A DNA stretch of 64,000 nucleotides, from contig NZ_FXWG01000001.1 of NCBI RefSeq assembly GCF_900177715.1, positions 558,001 through 622,000 of the forward strand. The letters run 5' to 3'. How positions within the stretch are numbered: the stretch's first letter is position 1; each line of letters begins with the position of its first letter. The DNA comes from Altererythrobacter xiamenensis. GTDB lineage: Bacteria > Pseudomonadota > Alphaproteobacteria > Sphingomonadales > Sphingomonadaceae. The notes below the pieces were generated by a model. It saw nothing but the letters and a program-made list of their open reading frames with translations. It did no database searches and had not been told where the DNA came from. The position numbers and the translations under genes were made by a program. Below, piece by piece: positions 48,451 through 57,139 of this stretch.

Positions 48451-51400
48451 TCAGTAGTCGCGGCTTACTTCCACGACAGCGCTTTGGCGCCCGATGGTCG
48501 AGACGGTGCCCAGTAGTGCGAGCCAGCTGGTGATCCGGAACTCGACCTCGGTCGCGCTGTAGCCGCGCCCGTCGGTCACGATCTCGACATAGAAACGGCT
48601 GCCGATGTTCTTGCCCAAGGCGACACCGGTACCGCGTCCCAGCGCCGGATCGGCCCCGACGATGCGCAGCCGGTCGAGACCGATAGCGCTCCTGAGCTGG
48701 TTGATCGGATCCATTCCCGAACCGCCGCGCAGGCTCGCCAGCGCAGTGCCGAGTTGCAGCGCATCCGTCGCCGAAAGCGACGTGATCGAATCGCCGAACA
48801 GCAGGCGCGAGAGGATCTCTTCCTCAGGCAGCGCAGGGTCGGACTGGAACGTGATCTGCGGCTGCTGGGCGTTGCCCGAGACGCTTACCGTGACCGAAAG
48901 GCCGTCCTTCTGCGTTTCCGCCAGGATATCGATCTGGGGATCGATCGGCACGTTTTCGTCGAAGTCGATCCGGCCGCGGGTCAGTTCGAAGCGGGTCCCG
49001 GCAAAACTGTATGCGCCCCGAACGACCCGGGCTTCCCCACCGATGCGGGGATCGTCGGTCGTCCCGCGCAGGATGATATCCGCGCCCCATTCGCTGTCGA
49101 GGCCCATGCCATCGACATTGATCCGGCTCCGAGCGCGCGCATCGACGAGATAGCGCCAGGGGCTGCCCAGGCGGGTCGGCGCCGACACATCCGGGGGCTG
49201 GTTGATTTCGCGCGTATCGATATCAGGCAGCTGATACTCGTCCGCAGTCGTCCCGAGCCGCCAGCTCGCCTCATCGATCCGTACGCGGCCGGCGATCGTG
49301 CCGCCAATCCCGTCGGAGACGATGCGCAAAGGCCCGGTGAGCGTGGCCGAAAGTCCGTTGGCGTTGAGCAGGCGCGCATTGTCCGCAGCCACCCGCAAGT
49401 CGATCCGAGGGCCTCGCCCTCCGCCGATATCGGCGAGGTCGATCGACCCGCTACCCGTTACCCGGCCGTCACCAGAAGTCCGCCCTTCGAACCGCTGAAG
49501 CCTGAGGCGCGATCCGGCGAAACTGCCCCTGACGGAGACATCCCGCACATTGGTACCGGAGATCGCGCTCTGAACGCGCAGGTCGTCGCTCGAAAGCGAA
49601 CCGCGCACCCGCGGATCGAGCAAGCTACCGGTCGCATTGGCGGCGACGGAGACAGGCCCGGTGATGTCGAAAGCATCGATTGCGGCCAGCCGCCAGAGCG
49701 CGTCCGCTGCTCCGCGATACCGCATCTGCGCCAGCAAAGACCCGCGCTGCAGCCTCTCGACGAGGCCACCTTGCCCCGGAAGATCGGTAATCCGCGCCTG
49801 CACCCGCCCAAGCCGAGTGCCGTTTTCGTCGAGTACCGCGCGCGCATCGAGGCGATTGGGCGAAAGCCGCGCAACGAGCGAGACGTCGAGCGGGCGCGAG
49901 GTGAGCACGAGGCCGGAACGCGTGAGGCCGTCGAGCTTCACGCGCGCGGTGCCGGATGGCGCCGTACCCTGCTGCGAGCGGAAATCGACCTTGCCCGAAA
50001 TGGTGCCGCCCAGTCCGAAATCCGCCGCCACGACATCGACGAGGGAAAGCGGCATACGCACGAGGCTGAGATCGAGGGCGGTGTCACCGCCGCCGAACGA
50101 ACCCGACACGAGCGCACGACCGTCGCCATAGCCGAATTGCGTGCGCGAAAGTTGCCAGCCACCGTCCGGCTGGCTCGTCAGGACGGCGCGGCGCGGCATT
50201 GTGATATCCTGCCCGGCAAAGCTGCCGCGCGCGATGACCGCGATCCGCTCCGGCGCGATGTCGCCATCGAGCGCGAGATTGAACCGGCTTCCGCGCCGGC
50301 CGGCAATGCGTGCGGTGACGTCCCCGCGTCCGTCCACCACCTGCGCGCGGGCCGACAGCTGACCGATGAACAGATTACCATAGCCGATGCCCTGCCCGTT
50401 GATCGTGCCCTCGATCCGGCTCGACCCGTCGGCGAACCGGCCCGAGACGTCGACCTGCGCCCGGTTCAGCGAAATCGGCGTATCGCCGCCGAAGCGAGCG
50501 TTGCGCGCAGTCAGATCGAGATCGAAACCCTGCCCTCCGCCGCTCGGCCCGAGTGCGATTGTTCCATCGAGCCCGCCGCCTGCGAGCTGCAGATTGCCCT
50601 GCGCGCCGCCCTCGACCAGCGATACCCTGCCGGTCACATCGGTCTGCGAGATGCGCAGGCTCGAGATGTCGACCACTGTCGGACCATCGGCTGGCGAGAC
50701 CAGGCCGAGCTCTCCGGCAAATGGTCCAAGCAGCGAACCGCCTTCGGTTTCGATGGCAAAGCCATTGTCCGTCGGGCTGAGCGCCACCCGCACGTCCTCC
50801 AGCCCGGCCGCGGGAAGAGGATCTGCGAAGACCAGCACCGTTTGCGGTCCGTCGTCCGCGATTGCGGCTTCGACGGTGAACGGACCGTATTCGGTGTGTC
50901 GACCACTGCCCGCAATCGTGGTTCGCCCTTCCTCGATCCGTCCGTCGAGAGCCAGCGTGAGCTTCTCCGCCTCAAGCTCGACCTCGCGGAAAGTCAGCGG
51001 AGCCGCGCCTCCGATGCCCACGCCACCCCGGAACCGGATTTGCGGACCGGCCAGATTGGCGATCGTCTCGTTCGTGACCTCGGTGATGCGACCGGCAAGA
51101 TTTGCGCGCAGGCTCCAGGGCGCGCCGCTCGCGGTCTGGAACACGATCTTCGCATCGGCATTGGCGCGGCCGATGCCGTCGAGTTCGACCCCGCTCGCAC
51201 TCACTGGTCCGGCGAGCGCATAGGCGCCCGTCGCGGTGTTGCCGCGCAGCGAAAGCCTTGCGCCAAGCCCCGGGAAAACGAGCCGCAGATCGTCCGAGGT
51301 CAAGCGTACGCCGCTATAGGAAAGCGTACCGTCGAGGGTCCCGTCGACCAGCCGCGGATCGACCCATTCATTGCCACTGACAACGCGCTCGATGTCCGCA

Positions 51401-52641
51401 TCGAGCGGGAGGGTCCAGCTCGCACCGTCGAAGCGCGCCGTACCCGATTGGCTTATACCGACCAGCCGGGTCTCGCCCGAGATCAGCTCGCCCACCTCGA
51501 GCTCATGGCCGATCCTGAGATCCCGGAAAGGACCGTCGAGAACGGCCTGAAGCCTTGTGTCTTCGAGCGCGAGATCCTCGCCGAACAGCGTGGGATCGGT
51601 CAGCCGGGCATCGAGCGCGAAATCCTCGAAAGCATTATCCGCGAGATCGATCGTGCCTTCGCCACGCGCGTCGAGAGCAGCGCCGATCAGACGTGCGTTT
51701 CCGTCCAGCGTGCTGTCGACCAGCGTGCCGTTCGCTACGACCGCGACCGAATTGCCAGCTGCGCGCGCAGGCAGGCCCTCCAAAGCCGCGGCCGGCGCCA
51801 GCTTCCCGAGAATGCCGTATTCGCCGGCGCGGTTGGTCACGCGCAACGCGGCGAAGCGCTCGCCATTGCGGGTGACCAGTGCATGGCCGAGCCAGTTGGA
51901 CCAGGTCCCGTCGCCCTCGATCCGCGCGCGATAACCCGCGTCGGCGTCGAGCATCTGCGCCATCGCTCCGCCTAGCGGCGCGCGGTAATCAAGCGACATA
52001 TCGAAACGGTCACCGTCCGGCCGCACATCCAGCAACAGTGCCAATCGGTCCTGCGCACCTATCGCGCCATCGACCTTGGCAAATACACGCCCCGAACGAA
52101 TATCGGCCCGCGCTTCGAGATTGACGACCTGCGCCTCGTCTCCCGCGATGCCCGGCGCGATCGTGAAATCTTCCAGCGCGAGCCGTCCGATGCGAATATC
52201 GAAATCGGGCAGGATCGGTGCGTCGGGATCGCCCGGCTCCAGTTCGGGCAGGCGGGTGAGATTGCCGCGCTCTGCCGTAAGATTACTCACATCGAGGCCG
52301 CGGGTCAGCCAGGCGAGCGGTCGCCATTCGAGTTCGACCCTCGGTATCGTCAGGAACTCGCCCTTGGGATCGAGCAGTACGACATCATGCAGCACCGCGT
52401 CGGAGAATATGTCTCCTTCGATCCGGCCCACTTCGAAGCGCAGGCCCGATGCCGGTGCGACCGCGGCGATCTGTTCGGCGATGAAGCGTTTGCCGATCGA
52501 GGTGTTGAGCAAGGCGATCGCGAGGATGATCGGCGCGATAATCAGCGCGAGCAGCCAGCCGGCGCGCTTCGCCCAGCGCCGCTTGCGCTTGCGCGGCGGG
52601 GTATCTTCCCCGGTCTCCTCGATCTGGTCTTCGTCCGCCAT
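48451..52641 (-). CDS. tamB: translocation and assembly module inner-membrane protein TamB
   Basis: Very large periplasm-spanning protein (1396 residues) anchored in the inner membrane by one N-terminal segment (AGWLLALIIAPIILAIALLN). The rest is repetitive beta structure of the bridge-like lipid-transfer/AsmA type, and the C-terminal DUF490 region ends in the outer-membrane-like motif SAVVEVSRDY. It works with TamA in outer-membrane protein insertion or phospholipid transport. The basic tail PPRKRKRRWAKR precedes the membrane segment. The start ATG 52641 overlaps the tamA stop by one base, confirming the pair. Confidence 0.94.
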   Translation of the reverse strand: MADEDQIEETGEDTPPRKRKRRWAKRAGWLLALIIAPIILAIALLNTSIGKRFIAEQIAAVAPASGLRFEVGRIEGDIFSDAVLHDVVLLDPKGEFLTIPRVELEWRPLAWLTRGLDVSNLTAERGNLTRLPELEPGDPDAPILPDFDIRIGRLALEDFTIAPGIAGDEAQVVNLEARADIRSGRVFAKVDGAIGAQDRLALLLDVRPDGDRFDMSLDYRAPLGGAMAQMLDADAGYRARIEGDGTWSNWLGHALVTRNGERFAALRVTNRAGEYGILGKLAPAAALEGLPARAAGNSVAVVANGTLVDSTLDGNARLIGAALDARGEGTIDLADNAFEDFALDARLTDPTLFGEDLALEDTRLQAVLDGPFRDLRIGHELEVGELISGETRLVGISQSGTARFDGASWTLPLDADIERVVSGNEWVDPRLVDGTLDGTLSYSGVRLTSDDLRLVFPGLGARLSLRGNTATGAYALAGPVSASGVELDGIGRANADAKIVFQTASGAPWSLRANLAGRITEVTNETIANLAGPQIRFRGGVGIGGAAPLTFREVELEAEKLTLALDGRIEEGRTTIAGSGRHTEYGPFTVEAAIADDGPQTVLVFADPLPAAGLEDVRVALSPTDNGFAIETEGGSLLGPFAGELGLVSPADGPTVVDISSLRISQTDVTGRVSLVEGGAQGNLQLAGGGLDGTIALGPSGGGQGFDLDLTARNARFGGDTPISLNRAQVDVSGRFADGSSRIEGTINGQGIGYGNLFIGQLSARAQVVDGRGDVTARIAGRRGSRFNLALDGDIAPERIAVIARGSFAGQDITMPRRAVLTSQPDGGWQLSRTQFGYGDGRALVSGSFGGGDTALDLSLVRMPLSLVDVVAADFGLGGTISGKVDFRSQQGTAPSGTARVKLDGLTRSGLVLTSRPLDVSLVARLSPNRLDARAVLDENGTRLGRVQARITDLPGQGGLVERLQRGSLLAQMRYRGAADALWRLAAIDAFDITGPVSVAANATGSLLDPRVRGSLSSDDLRVQSAISGTNVRDVSVRGSFAGSRLRLQRFEGRTSGDGRVTGSGSIDLADIGGGRGPRIDLRVAADNARLLNANGLSATLTGPLRIVSDGIGGTIAGRVRIDEASWRLGTTADEYQLPDIDTREINQPPDVSAPTRLGSPWRYLVDARARSRINVDGMGLDSEWGADIILRGTTDDPRIGGEARVVRGAYSFAGTRFELTRGRIDFDENVPIDPQIDILAETQKDGLSVTVSVSGNAQQPQITFQSDPALPEEEILSRLLFGDSITSLSATDALQLGTALASLRGGSGMDPINQLRSAIGLDRLRIVGADPALGRGTGVALGKNIGSRFYVEIVTDGRGYSATEVEFRITSWLALLGTVSTIGRQSAVVEVSRDY

Positions 52642-54785
52642 CAGAAGGACTGCCCCAGACTGACGTAAACGGCCACGGGGCTGTCGAACATCGGATTGCG
52701 ATTGAGCGGCACGCCCACATCGACACGGATCGGCCCGAAGCCCGTCTTGTAGGCTACTCCCATTCCGACGCCCCAATTGACGAAGCGGAAATCGGGAATG
52801 CTCTCGAGCGAGACGCTGCCCATATCGACGAAGGGGATGACCTCCACCGCTCCATCGAGGAAGCCGGTCTGGACACGCGCTTCGAGCGAGAACTCGACCT
52901 TCGACAGACCGCCGGTCGGTTCGCCGAAGTCATTGCGCGGGCCGACCGCCTGATAGCCATAGCCGCGCACCGAACCGCCGCCGCCGGCGTAGATCCTGCG
53001 CGAGGGCGCGATCTCGAAGGTTTCGGCCCCCTGGATGCTGGCAAAGCGCGCGCGCCCCGCGAGGACGATCTTCTCGGAGACGCTCTGGTAATAGGCCGCA
53101 TCGACCTGGTTGCGCAGGTAGAAAGTCGTCGATCCTGCGCTGCGTGACACTTCGGGAGCGAGGTATCCGACGAGGCGATAGCCCTCGGTCGGATCGAGCA
53201 GCGAGTCGCTCGCGTCGATCGTCGCGCGGCCGAACAGCGCACCGATCAGATACTCCTGCCGCGGTCGCGCTATACCGCCGACAACCCGGTTGCGTTCGTC
53301 GGTATACAGCACCTCCGCCCCGACCGACCAACTGAAGGGCTTCTGGAACAGCAGGTTCGAAAGGCGCTCGAACGCGCCGCGAAGTGCGACAGTGCGCGCA
53401 TCGACGGCTTCGGTTTCGAAATCGCTGGCATAGGCATCGAGCGTGATGACCTGGTCGCGGCGTTTGAAGTTGTTGCGCGTGAAATTGATCCCGGCCAGCT
53501 GTTCGCGGGTGCCCGCTATGCCGCGAACCTTGATCGCCCCTTCGGGCGGGAAGAAGTTGCGATGCTCCCAGCTCGCTTCGACCTTGAACCCGTCTTCAGT
53601 GCCATAGCCGATCGCGCCGGCGATCGTGCGAACGTTTGCCTTCTCGATATCGACGTCGAGGGCGACGACACCCGGCTCGCCATCGCTGGGCGGCTGGACT
53701 TCGCGAGTCGTGACGCTGGCCGAGGAAACGAGCCCCGTCGCAATCACCGCGCGGCGCAGGTCGAGTTCGAGACTGCGCTGGTAGGTTTCGCCCGCATCGA
53801 AGCGCGCGATCCGTTCAAAGTGGCGGCCTGACAGGAAGTCAGGCTCGCTGCTCGTCACTTCGCCAAAGACATATTTGCCGCCCGGCTGAACCGGCATGGT
53901 GAGGTCGCCTTCGCGCCGCGCATGATCGACCAGCAGTTCCGGATCGGCGATCTCGGCGAAGGGATAGCCCGTCTCGCCCAACTTGTCGTCGAGGGCGAAA
54001 CGCTCGCTGACGATCCGGTCGCTGTTGAGCGGATCGCCGCTTGCGATATCGAATGTTTCGCGAAGCTCCGGATAGTCGGGCGCTGTATCGAGATCGCCCA
54101 GTTCGATCGCACCGAATTCGTAGCGGCGCCCGGGCAGGATATCGAAACGCACCTGGGGTGCGGTTTCGCCACTTTCTTCACCCGGGCGAGGCCCGCCGAC
54201 GATGCGGATGACCTGCGCATCATAATAGCCATAGACCCGGAGCAGGCGTTGCAGCAGTTCCTCGTCCTCGCGTGCACGGGCGGCGATTTGCGCGACGGTG
54301 TCCTCGCCGCCGCCGAGTTCGCGCACGGTCGACAACTCGCGGAAGCGTTCGAGAAACTCGGTCTGCTCGGGGAAACCGTCCGAATCGGCCGGGAAGCCGA
54401 GCACGAGCCGTCGGCCGACGTCGAACTCCGCCAGTTCGGGTTCGGGCGCAAGCTCCAGTTCCTCGATCCCCACGAATGCCTCGGGCGCATCCTCGATGGG
54501 TTCGAGAACCTCAGGCTCGGCCAGCTCGATATCGTCGGGCCAATCGACCGTGAGATCGGGCAGTTCGGCCATCGGTGTTTCGGGATCGAGCTCGGAAACA
54601 CCGGGCGCCGGCTCGGTTGAAACTTCGCCCGAAGTGTCTGCGGGGATGTCGGTCGCCCACTCCTCGGGGTTTTCGACCGCGCTATCGGGAATGAGATCTT
54701 CGAGCCGCTCGGGCGCACTCCTGTCCTGAGCCGCGAGGGCGAACGGTGAAGCGGCGAGCGATCCCGCCATCAGCAAGCGCGACAA
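52641..54785 (-). CDS. tamA: outer-membrane assembly factor TamA (Omp85 family)
   Basis: BamA-like outer-membrane barrel. The protein is about 714 residues from TTG 54785; ATG 54770 would remove five residues and shorten the signal peptide. After the signal (SRLLMAGSLAASPFALAAQ) comes an unusual stretch of about 100 residues rich in Glu, Asp and Pro (EPEVLEPIEDAPEAF). POTRA domains follow (LLRVYGYYDAQVIRI, KYVFGEVTSSEPDF), and the 16-strand barrel carries GGSVRGYGYQAVGP in loop L6 and ends FVSLGQSF-like in aromatic F. Between bpt and tamB in one operon. Confidence 0.92.
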   Translation of the reverse strand: MSRLLMAGSLAASPFALAAQDRSAPERLEDLIPDSAVENPEEWATDIPADTSGEVSTEPAPGVSELDPETPMAELPDLTVDWPDDIELAEPEVLEPIEDAPEAFVGIEELELAPEPELAEFDVGRRLVLGFPADSDGFPEQTEFLERFRELSTVRELGGGEDTVAQIAARAREDEELLQRLLRVYGYYDAQVIRIVGGPRPGEESGETAPQVRFDILPGRRYEFGAIELGDLDTAPDYPELRETFDIASGDPLNSDRIVSERFALDDKLGETGYPFAEIADPELLVDHARREGDLTMPVQPGGKYVFGEVTSSEPDFLSGRHFERIARFDAGETYQRSLELDLRRAVIATGLVSSASVTTREVQPPSDGEPGVVALDVDIEKANVRTIAGAIGYGTEDGFKVEASWEHRNFFPPEGAIKVRGIAGTREQLAGINFTRNNFKRRDQVITLDAYASDFETEAVDARTVALRGAFERLSNLLFQKPFSWSVGAEVLYTDERNRVVGGIARPRQEYLIGALFGRATIDASDSLLDPTEGYRLVGYLAPEVSRSAGSTTFYLRNQVDAAYYQSVSEKIVLAGRARFASIQGAETFEIAPSRRIYAGGGGSVRGYGYQAVGPRNDFGEPTGGLSKVEFSLEARVQTGFLDGAVEVIPFVDMGSVSLESIPDFRFVNWGVGMGVAYKTGFGPIRVDVGVPLNRNPMFDSPVAVYVSLGQSF

Positions 54786-54801
54786 TGTCAGGAAAATGGC
54801 G

Positions 54802-55635
54802 TCAGCTCGTCTCGAACTGTGCCGGCTGGCCGTCCTTGTGTCCGACAGCCGAACCGCTTTGCTTGGGCCGGGTGGCTTCGGCGATGAGACGGTCCTGTTC
54901 TTCGGCGGGCATCCGTTCCCAGCCTTCGCGGGTAAGCTTCTCGAGCGGACGATAGCGCACCTTGTATTGCATGCGCGGCGATCCTTCGACCCAATAGCCG
55001 AGATAGACGTAGGGCAAGCCCTCTGCCGCAGCCCGGCGAATGTGGTCGAGAATGATATAATTGCCAAGACCCGAGCGCGCCTCATGTTCCGGGTCGTAGA
55101 AACTGTAAATCATCGACAACCCGTCGCCCTGGCGATCGGTCAAGCAGGCACCGACTAGGCGGCCCGGCTCTCCCGTCTCCGTAGGCTCCCTATACTCGAT
55201 GAGCATGCTCGATACGGGCGTGTGCTCGACCATATCGGCATAGTCCATCTCGTCCATCGTGGACATCCCGCCATCGGGATGGCGCACGCCTAGGTAATTC
55301 AGAAGCAGGGCAAATTGTTCCTCGGTCGCCCAAGGTCGGCATTCGGTCGCGATCAGATCGCTGTTACGCTTGAGGTTGCGCTTCTGGGTCGAGGAGGGCC
55401 GGAAGTCATCGCTCGCAACCCGAACCGACACGCAGGCCTGGCAATCGATGCAGCTGGGACGATAGGCCACGGTCTGGCTGCGGCGGAAGCCAATCCGGCC
55501 GAGGGCTTCGTTGAGCTGATCGGCGTGCGGACCCTTGAGTTCGGTGAAAACCTTGCGTTCGCTGCGGCCCGGTAGATACGGACAGGGCGCCGGGCTCGTT
55601 ACGAAAAATCGAGGGAAGCGCAGCGGTGCCGTCAC
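54802..55635 (-). CDS. bpt: aspartate/glutamate leucyltransferase (Bpt), N-end rule
   Basis: Transfers leucine from tRNA to proteins with N-terminal Asp or Glu, marking them for ClpAP degradation. The 277-residue protein has the N-terminal Cys motif [14 protein letters not shown] and a GNAT-like C-terminal domain ([37 protein letters not shown]). Sequence alone does not exclude arginine as the transferred residue. The start is GTG 55635 with no strong ribosome site. It is the first gene of a transcript with tamA (16 bp) and tamB, an arrangement not obviously functional. Confidence 0.92.
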   Translation of the reverse strand: MTAPLRFPRFFVTSPAPCPYLPGRSERKVFTELKGPHADQLNEALGRIGFRRSQTVAYRPSCIDCQACVSVRVASDDFRPSSTQKRNLKRNSDLIATECRPWATEEQFALLLNYLGVRHPDGGMSTMDEMDYADMVEHTPVSSMLIEYREPTETGEPGRLVGACLTDRQGDGLSMIYSFYDPEHEARSGLGNYIILDHIRRAAAEGLPYVYLGYWVEGSPRMQYKVRYRPLEKLTREGWERMPAEEQDRLIAEATRPKQSGSAVGHKDGQPAQFETS

Positions 55636-55721
55636 GGTATCGTTAAGTCCTTAATCAGGGAATCGGGCGTGTTCGCGTTAAGCCCATGTTATGCCTGTTT
55701 CGCCGCCTCGTTAGAAGTCCC

Positions 55722-55742
55722 TTAACCATGAATCATGGTAAA
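55722..55742. promoter_or_regulatory. dyad of two CtrA-like 8-mers around a GANTC, at the bpt promoter
   Basis: TTAACCAT, GAATC, ATGGTAAA. The left half is the CtrA 8-mer, and the right half inverted is TTTACCAT (one mismatch). The centre is a CcrM site. The inner 15 bp ACCATGA-a-TCATGGT are a perfect inverted repeat. On the minus strand a TATATT (55741-55746) overlaps its edge, so it lies where a -10/start point of bpt-tamAB would be. Confidence 0.5.
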
Positions 55743-55791
55743 TATAGGATTACTTTGAACATTTTGACGGCAGAAGCACGCCAGAACGCGG

Positions 55792-57045
55792 TCAATTGAG
55801 CTCGACCAGGCTCACCGTGTAGTTTTTCTTGCGAAGAGAGTTAACCAGCGCATCGAGCTGCTCACGGTCCCGCGCCTCGCATTCGATATCGGTGATCAGC
55901 CCCTTGGCCGGCAGCGAAGTGAAGATGCGCTGGTGGTAGATCTCGATGATATTGACGTTGTGCTCGTTGAACTCGTTCATCACCTTGAACAATGCGCCGG
56001 GCCGATCCTGCAAGGTGATGCGAAGCCGCGCAAGGCGGCCTTGCCGGGCGAGATCGCGCAGCAGCACATTGGCGAGCAGGCGGGTGTCGATATTGCCGCC
56101 GCACAGCACCAGCCCGACTTTCTTCCCCGCAAAGCGTTCAGGATTGGCGAGTACTGCGGCAAGACCGGCAGCGCCGGCCCCTTCGACCACGGTCTTCTCG
56201 ATCTGCAGCAGCAGCGACACGGCCTCTTCCAGGGCGCGCTCTTCCACCAGCAGGATGTCGTCGACCCGCTCGGCAATGATCTTGCTGGTGAACTCGCCGG
56301 GGGCCTTCACGGCGATCCCTTCGGCGAGCGTGTCACCGCCGCAATCCATTTCATGCCCCTTCACCCGGGCATACATGGAGGGATACAGGGAGGCCTGCAC
56401 GCCGATTATCTCGATCTCGGGGTTGAGCGTCTTTGCAACCGTCGCCATGCCTGAAATCAGCCCGCCGCCACCAATCGGCGTCACCAGGCAATCGAGATCG
56501 GGTTGATCTTCGAGCATTTCGAGCGCGACCGTGCCCTGCCCGGCCGCGACGATCGGATCGTCGAACGGATGCACGAAGGTGAGGCCGAGTTCTTTCTCCA
56601 GCTTGCAGGCGTGGGCATAGGCCTCGTCGAAAGTCTCGCCTTCGAGCACGACATTGCCGCCGACGCTTTCGGTCTGCTGGACCTTAACCGTGGGCGTGGT
56701 GCGCGGCATGACGATCGTCACCGGCACGCCGAGGCGGGTGCCGTGATAGGAAAGGCCCTGACTGTGGTTGCCGGCCGAGGCCGCGATGACACCACGCTTT
56801 TTCTGCTCGTCCGTCAGATGGAGCAGCGCATTGAGGGCGCCACGCTCCTTGTAAGCGGCAGTGAATTGCTGATTCTCGAACTTGAGCCAGATTTCACATC
56901 CGGCGATTTCCGACAGGGTCTGCGAACGCATCATCGGCGTGCGTACAACGGAACCTTCAATGCGCGCTGCTGCAGCGCGCACGTCGTCGATGGTCAGCGC
57001 GTCGAGCGCGTCAGTTGAACTGGCAGAGGCCGGGGTCGCATTCAT
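55792..57045 (-). CDS. ilvA: threonine ammonia-lyase with ACT domain
   Basis: PLP enzyme that deaminates threonine to 2-oxobutyrate for isoleucine synthesis. The protein is 417 residues. The PLP lysine is in AAYKERGALN, SAGNHSQGLSYH and GGGGLISGMATVAK are substrate and phosphate loops, and a C-terminal single ACT domain (RITLQDRPGALFKVMNEF) is of the short, TdcB/alphaproteobacterial type. E. coli IlvA has two such units in 514 residues. Divergent from the amidohydrolase gene with 94 bp between starts. Confidence 0.93.
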   Translation of the reverse strand: MNATPASASSTDALDALTIDDVRAAAARIEGSVVRTPMMRSQTLSEIAGCEIWLKFENQQFTAAYKERGALNALLHLTDEQKKRGVIAASAGNHSQGLSYHGTRLGVPVTIVMPRTTPTVKVQQTESVGGNVVLEGETFDEAYAHACKLEKELGLTFVHPFDDPIVAAGQGTVALEMLEDQPDLDCLVTPIGGGGLISGMATVAKTLNPEIEIIGVQASLYPSMYARVKGHEMDCGGDTLAEGIAVKAPGEFTSKIIAERVDDILLVEERALEEAVSLLLQIEKTVVEGAGAAGLAAVLANPERFAGKKVGLVLCGGNIDTRLLANVLLRDLARQGRLARLRITLQDRPGALFKVMNEFNEHNVNIIEIYHQRIFTSLPAKGLITDIECEARDREQLDALVNSLRKKNYTVSLVELN

Positions 57046-57139
57046 CGGTTTGCCCTAATCGCTCGGCTCCCCTTCCGCAACGGCCCGCTGACAGGCTTTC
57101 ACTTTGCAGTCGCCTGATTTGGCATTAACGCGGCGAACC

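Noticed and set aside
48754..51975. Open frame of more than 1000 codons on the plus strand
   Set aside because: It lies fully antisense to tamB, has the Arg/Asp/Ala composition of reverse-frame high-GC DNA and shows no known motif.
55636..55791. TTAAGTCCTTAA as a standard CtrA box
   Set aside because: The spacing between TTAA halves is four bases, not seven; only the dyad at 55722 was kept as a candidate.
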